NCBI RefSeq assembly: GCF_016458205.1
Contig: NZ_JAEMED010000008.1
Coordinates: forward strand, 1 to 59,644
Length of the DNA stretch: 59,644 nt
Source: Streptococcus sp. 121
GTDB lineage: Bacteria > Bacillota > Bacilli > Lactobacillales > Streptococcaceae
Direction of reading: 5' to 3'
Part shown: positions 59,608 through 59,644 of the stretch, piece after piece
How positions within the stretch are numbered: position 1 is the stretch's first letter
Layout: each line of letters starts with the position of its first letter
Notes under the pieces: model-generated
Seen by the model: the letters and a program-made list of their open reading frames with translations, nothing else
Database searches by the model: none
Told to the model about the DNA's origin: nothing
Position numbers and translations under genes: made by a program

Positions 59608-59644
59608 TATGAACGATCAAGCTTTTCTATAAATAAAGATGGGT
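59607..59644 (-). CDS. Possible C-terminus of a minus-strand gene (partial)
   Basis: Minus strand frame from the window edge reads PSLFIEKLDRS then TAA at 59609-59607, immediately against the terminator. Too short to identify; inferred mainly from the terminator placement. Confidence 0.3.
   Translation of the reverse strand, partial: PSLFIEKLDRS

Overview
The window reads as a stretch of Streptococcus chromosome, most likely from the oral mitis/sanguinis/parasanguinis part of the genus. The grounds are the ATP synthase order c-a-b-delta-alpha-gamma-epsilon written E-B-F-H-A-G-D-C, the adjacent ptsHI and nrdHEF loci, the murA-epuA-endA block, the glgBCDA cluster, a competence gene (coiA) behind a ComX-type box, and protein sequences close to pneumococcal homologues. 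The species cannot be fixed from the sequence alone. Most genes lie on the minus strand.

Layout, left to right. 1-6.6 kb: end of an unknown plus-strand gene, then dnaG-rpoD with a Fe-S assembly factor, mscL, rpsU, and rpsP-khpA-rimM-trmD. 6.7-11.0 kb: a PyrR-attenuated operon pyrR - SDR oxidoreductase - CarA-like - CarB-like, whose two carbamoyl-phosphate-synthetase-like proteins have lost their catalytic residues. 11-13.1 kb: small genes (Pr6Pr membrane protein, YjdM, a glyoxalase-II-like hydrolase, an XRE regulator). 13.2-14.7 kb: an IS630-family element inside a cluster of small repeats. 14.7-23.1 kb: pepV, uvrC, and the phosphate transporter pstSCAB1B2-phoU. 23.2-29.6 kb: T-box-controlled pheST, then endA-epuA-murA and a DUF1146 gene. 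29.7-36.0 kb: the whole F1Fo-ATPase operon. 36.1-41.9 kb: glycogen synthesis genes glgBCDA under a cre site. 42-48.1 kb: ptsHI diverging from NrdR-controlled nrdHE and nrdF. 48.1-59.4 kb: CPBP protease, T-box-controlled alaS, prsA, an O-methyltransferase, pepF, coiA, an MFS transporter and the D,D-carboxypeptidase dacA (PBP3).

The most unusual item is the pyrR-linked pair at 6676-9494. The small-subunit-like protein keeps the CarA fold signature, but its amidotransferase nucleophile Cys is Gly and its catalytic His is Ser. The large-subunit-like protein corresponds to little more than the first half of CarB; it lacks the ATP-grasp glycine loop and the metal-binding Glu/Asn, yet retains a recognisable oligomerisation domain. 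Both frames are intact, translationally coupled and sit behind a PyrR-binding loop plus attenuator, so they look like maintained pyrimidine-regulated pseudoenzymes rather than decaying genes. Other points of interest are two families of small palindromic-ended repeats (a 106-bp family with perfect 17-bp ends, and a family whose left end resembles the IS630 end), a probable leaderless uvrC transcript, NrdR boxes overlapping the nrdH -35, and one PstB lacking its H-loop histidine.
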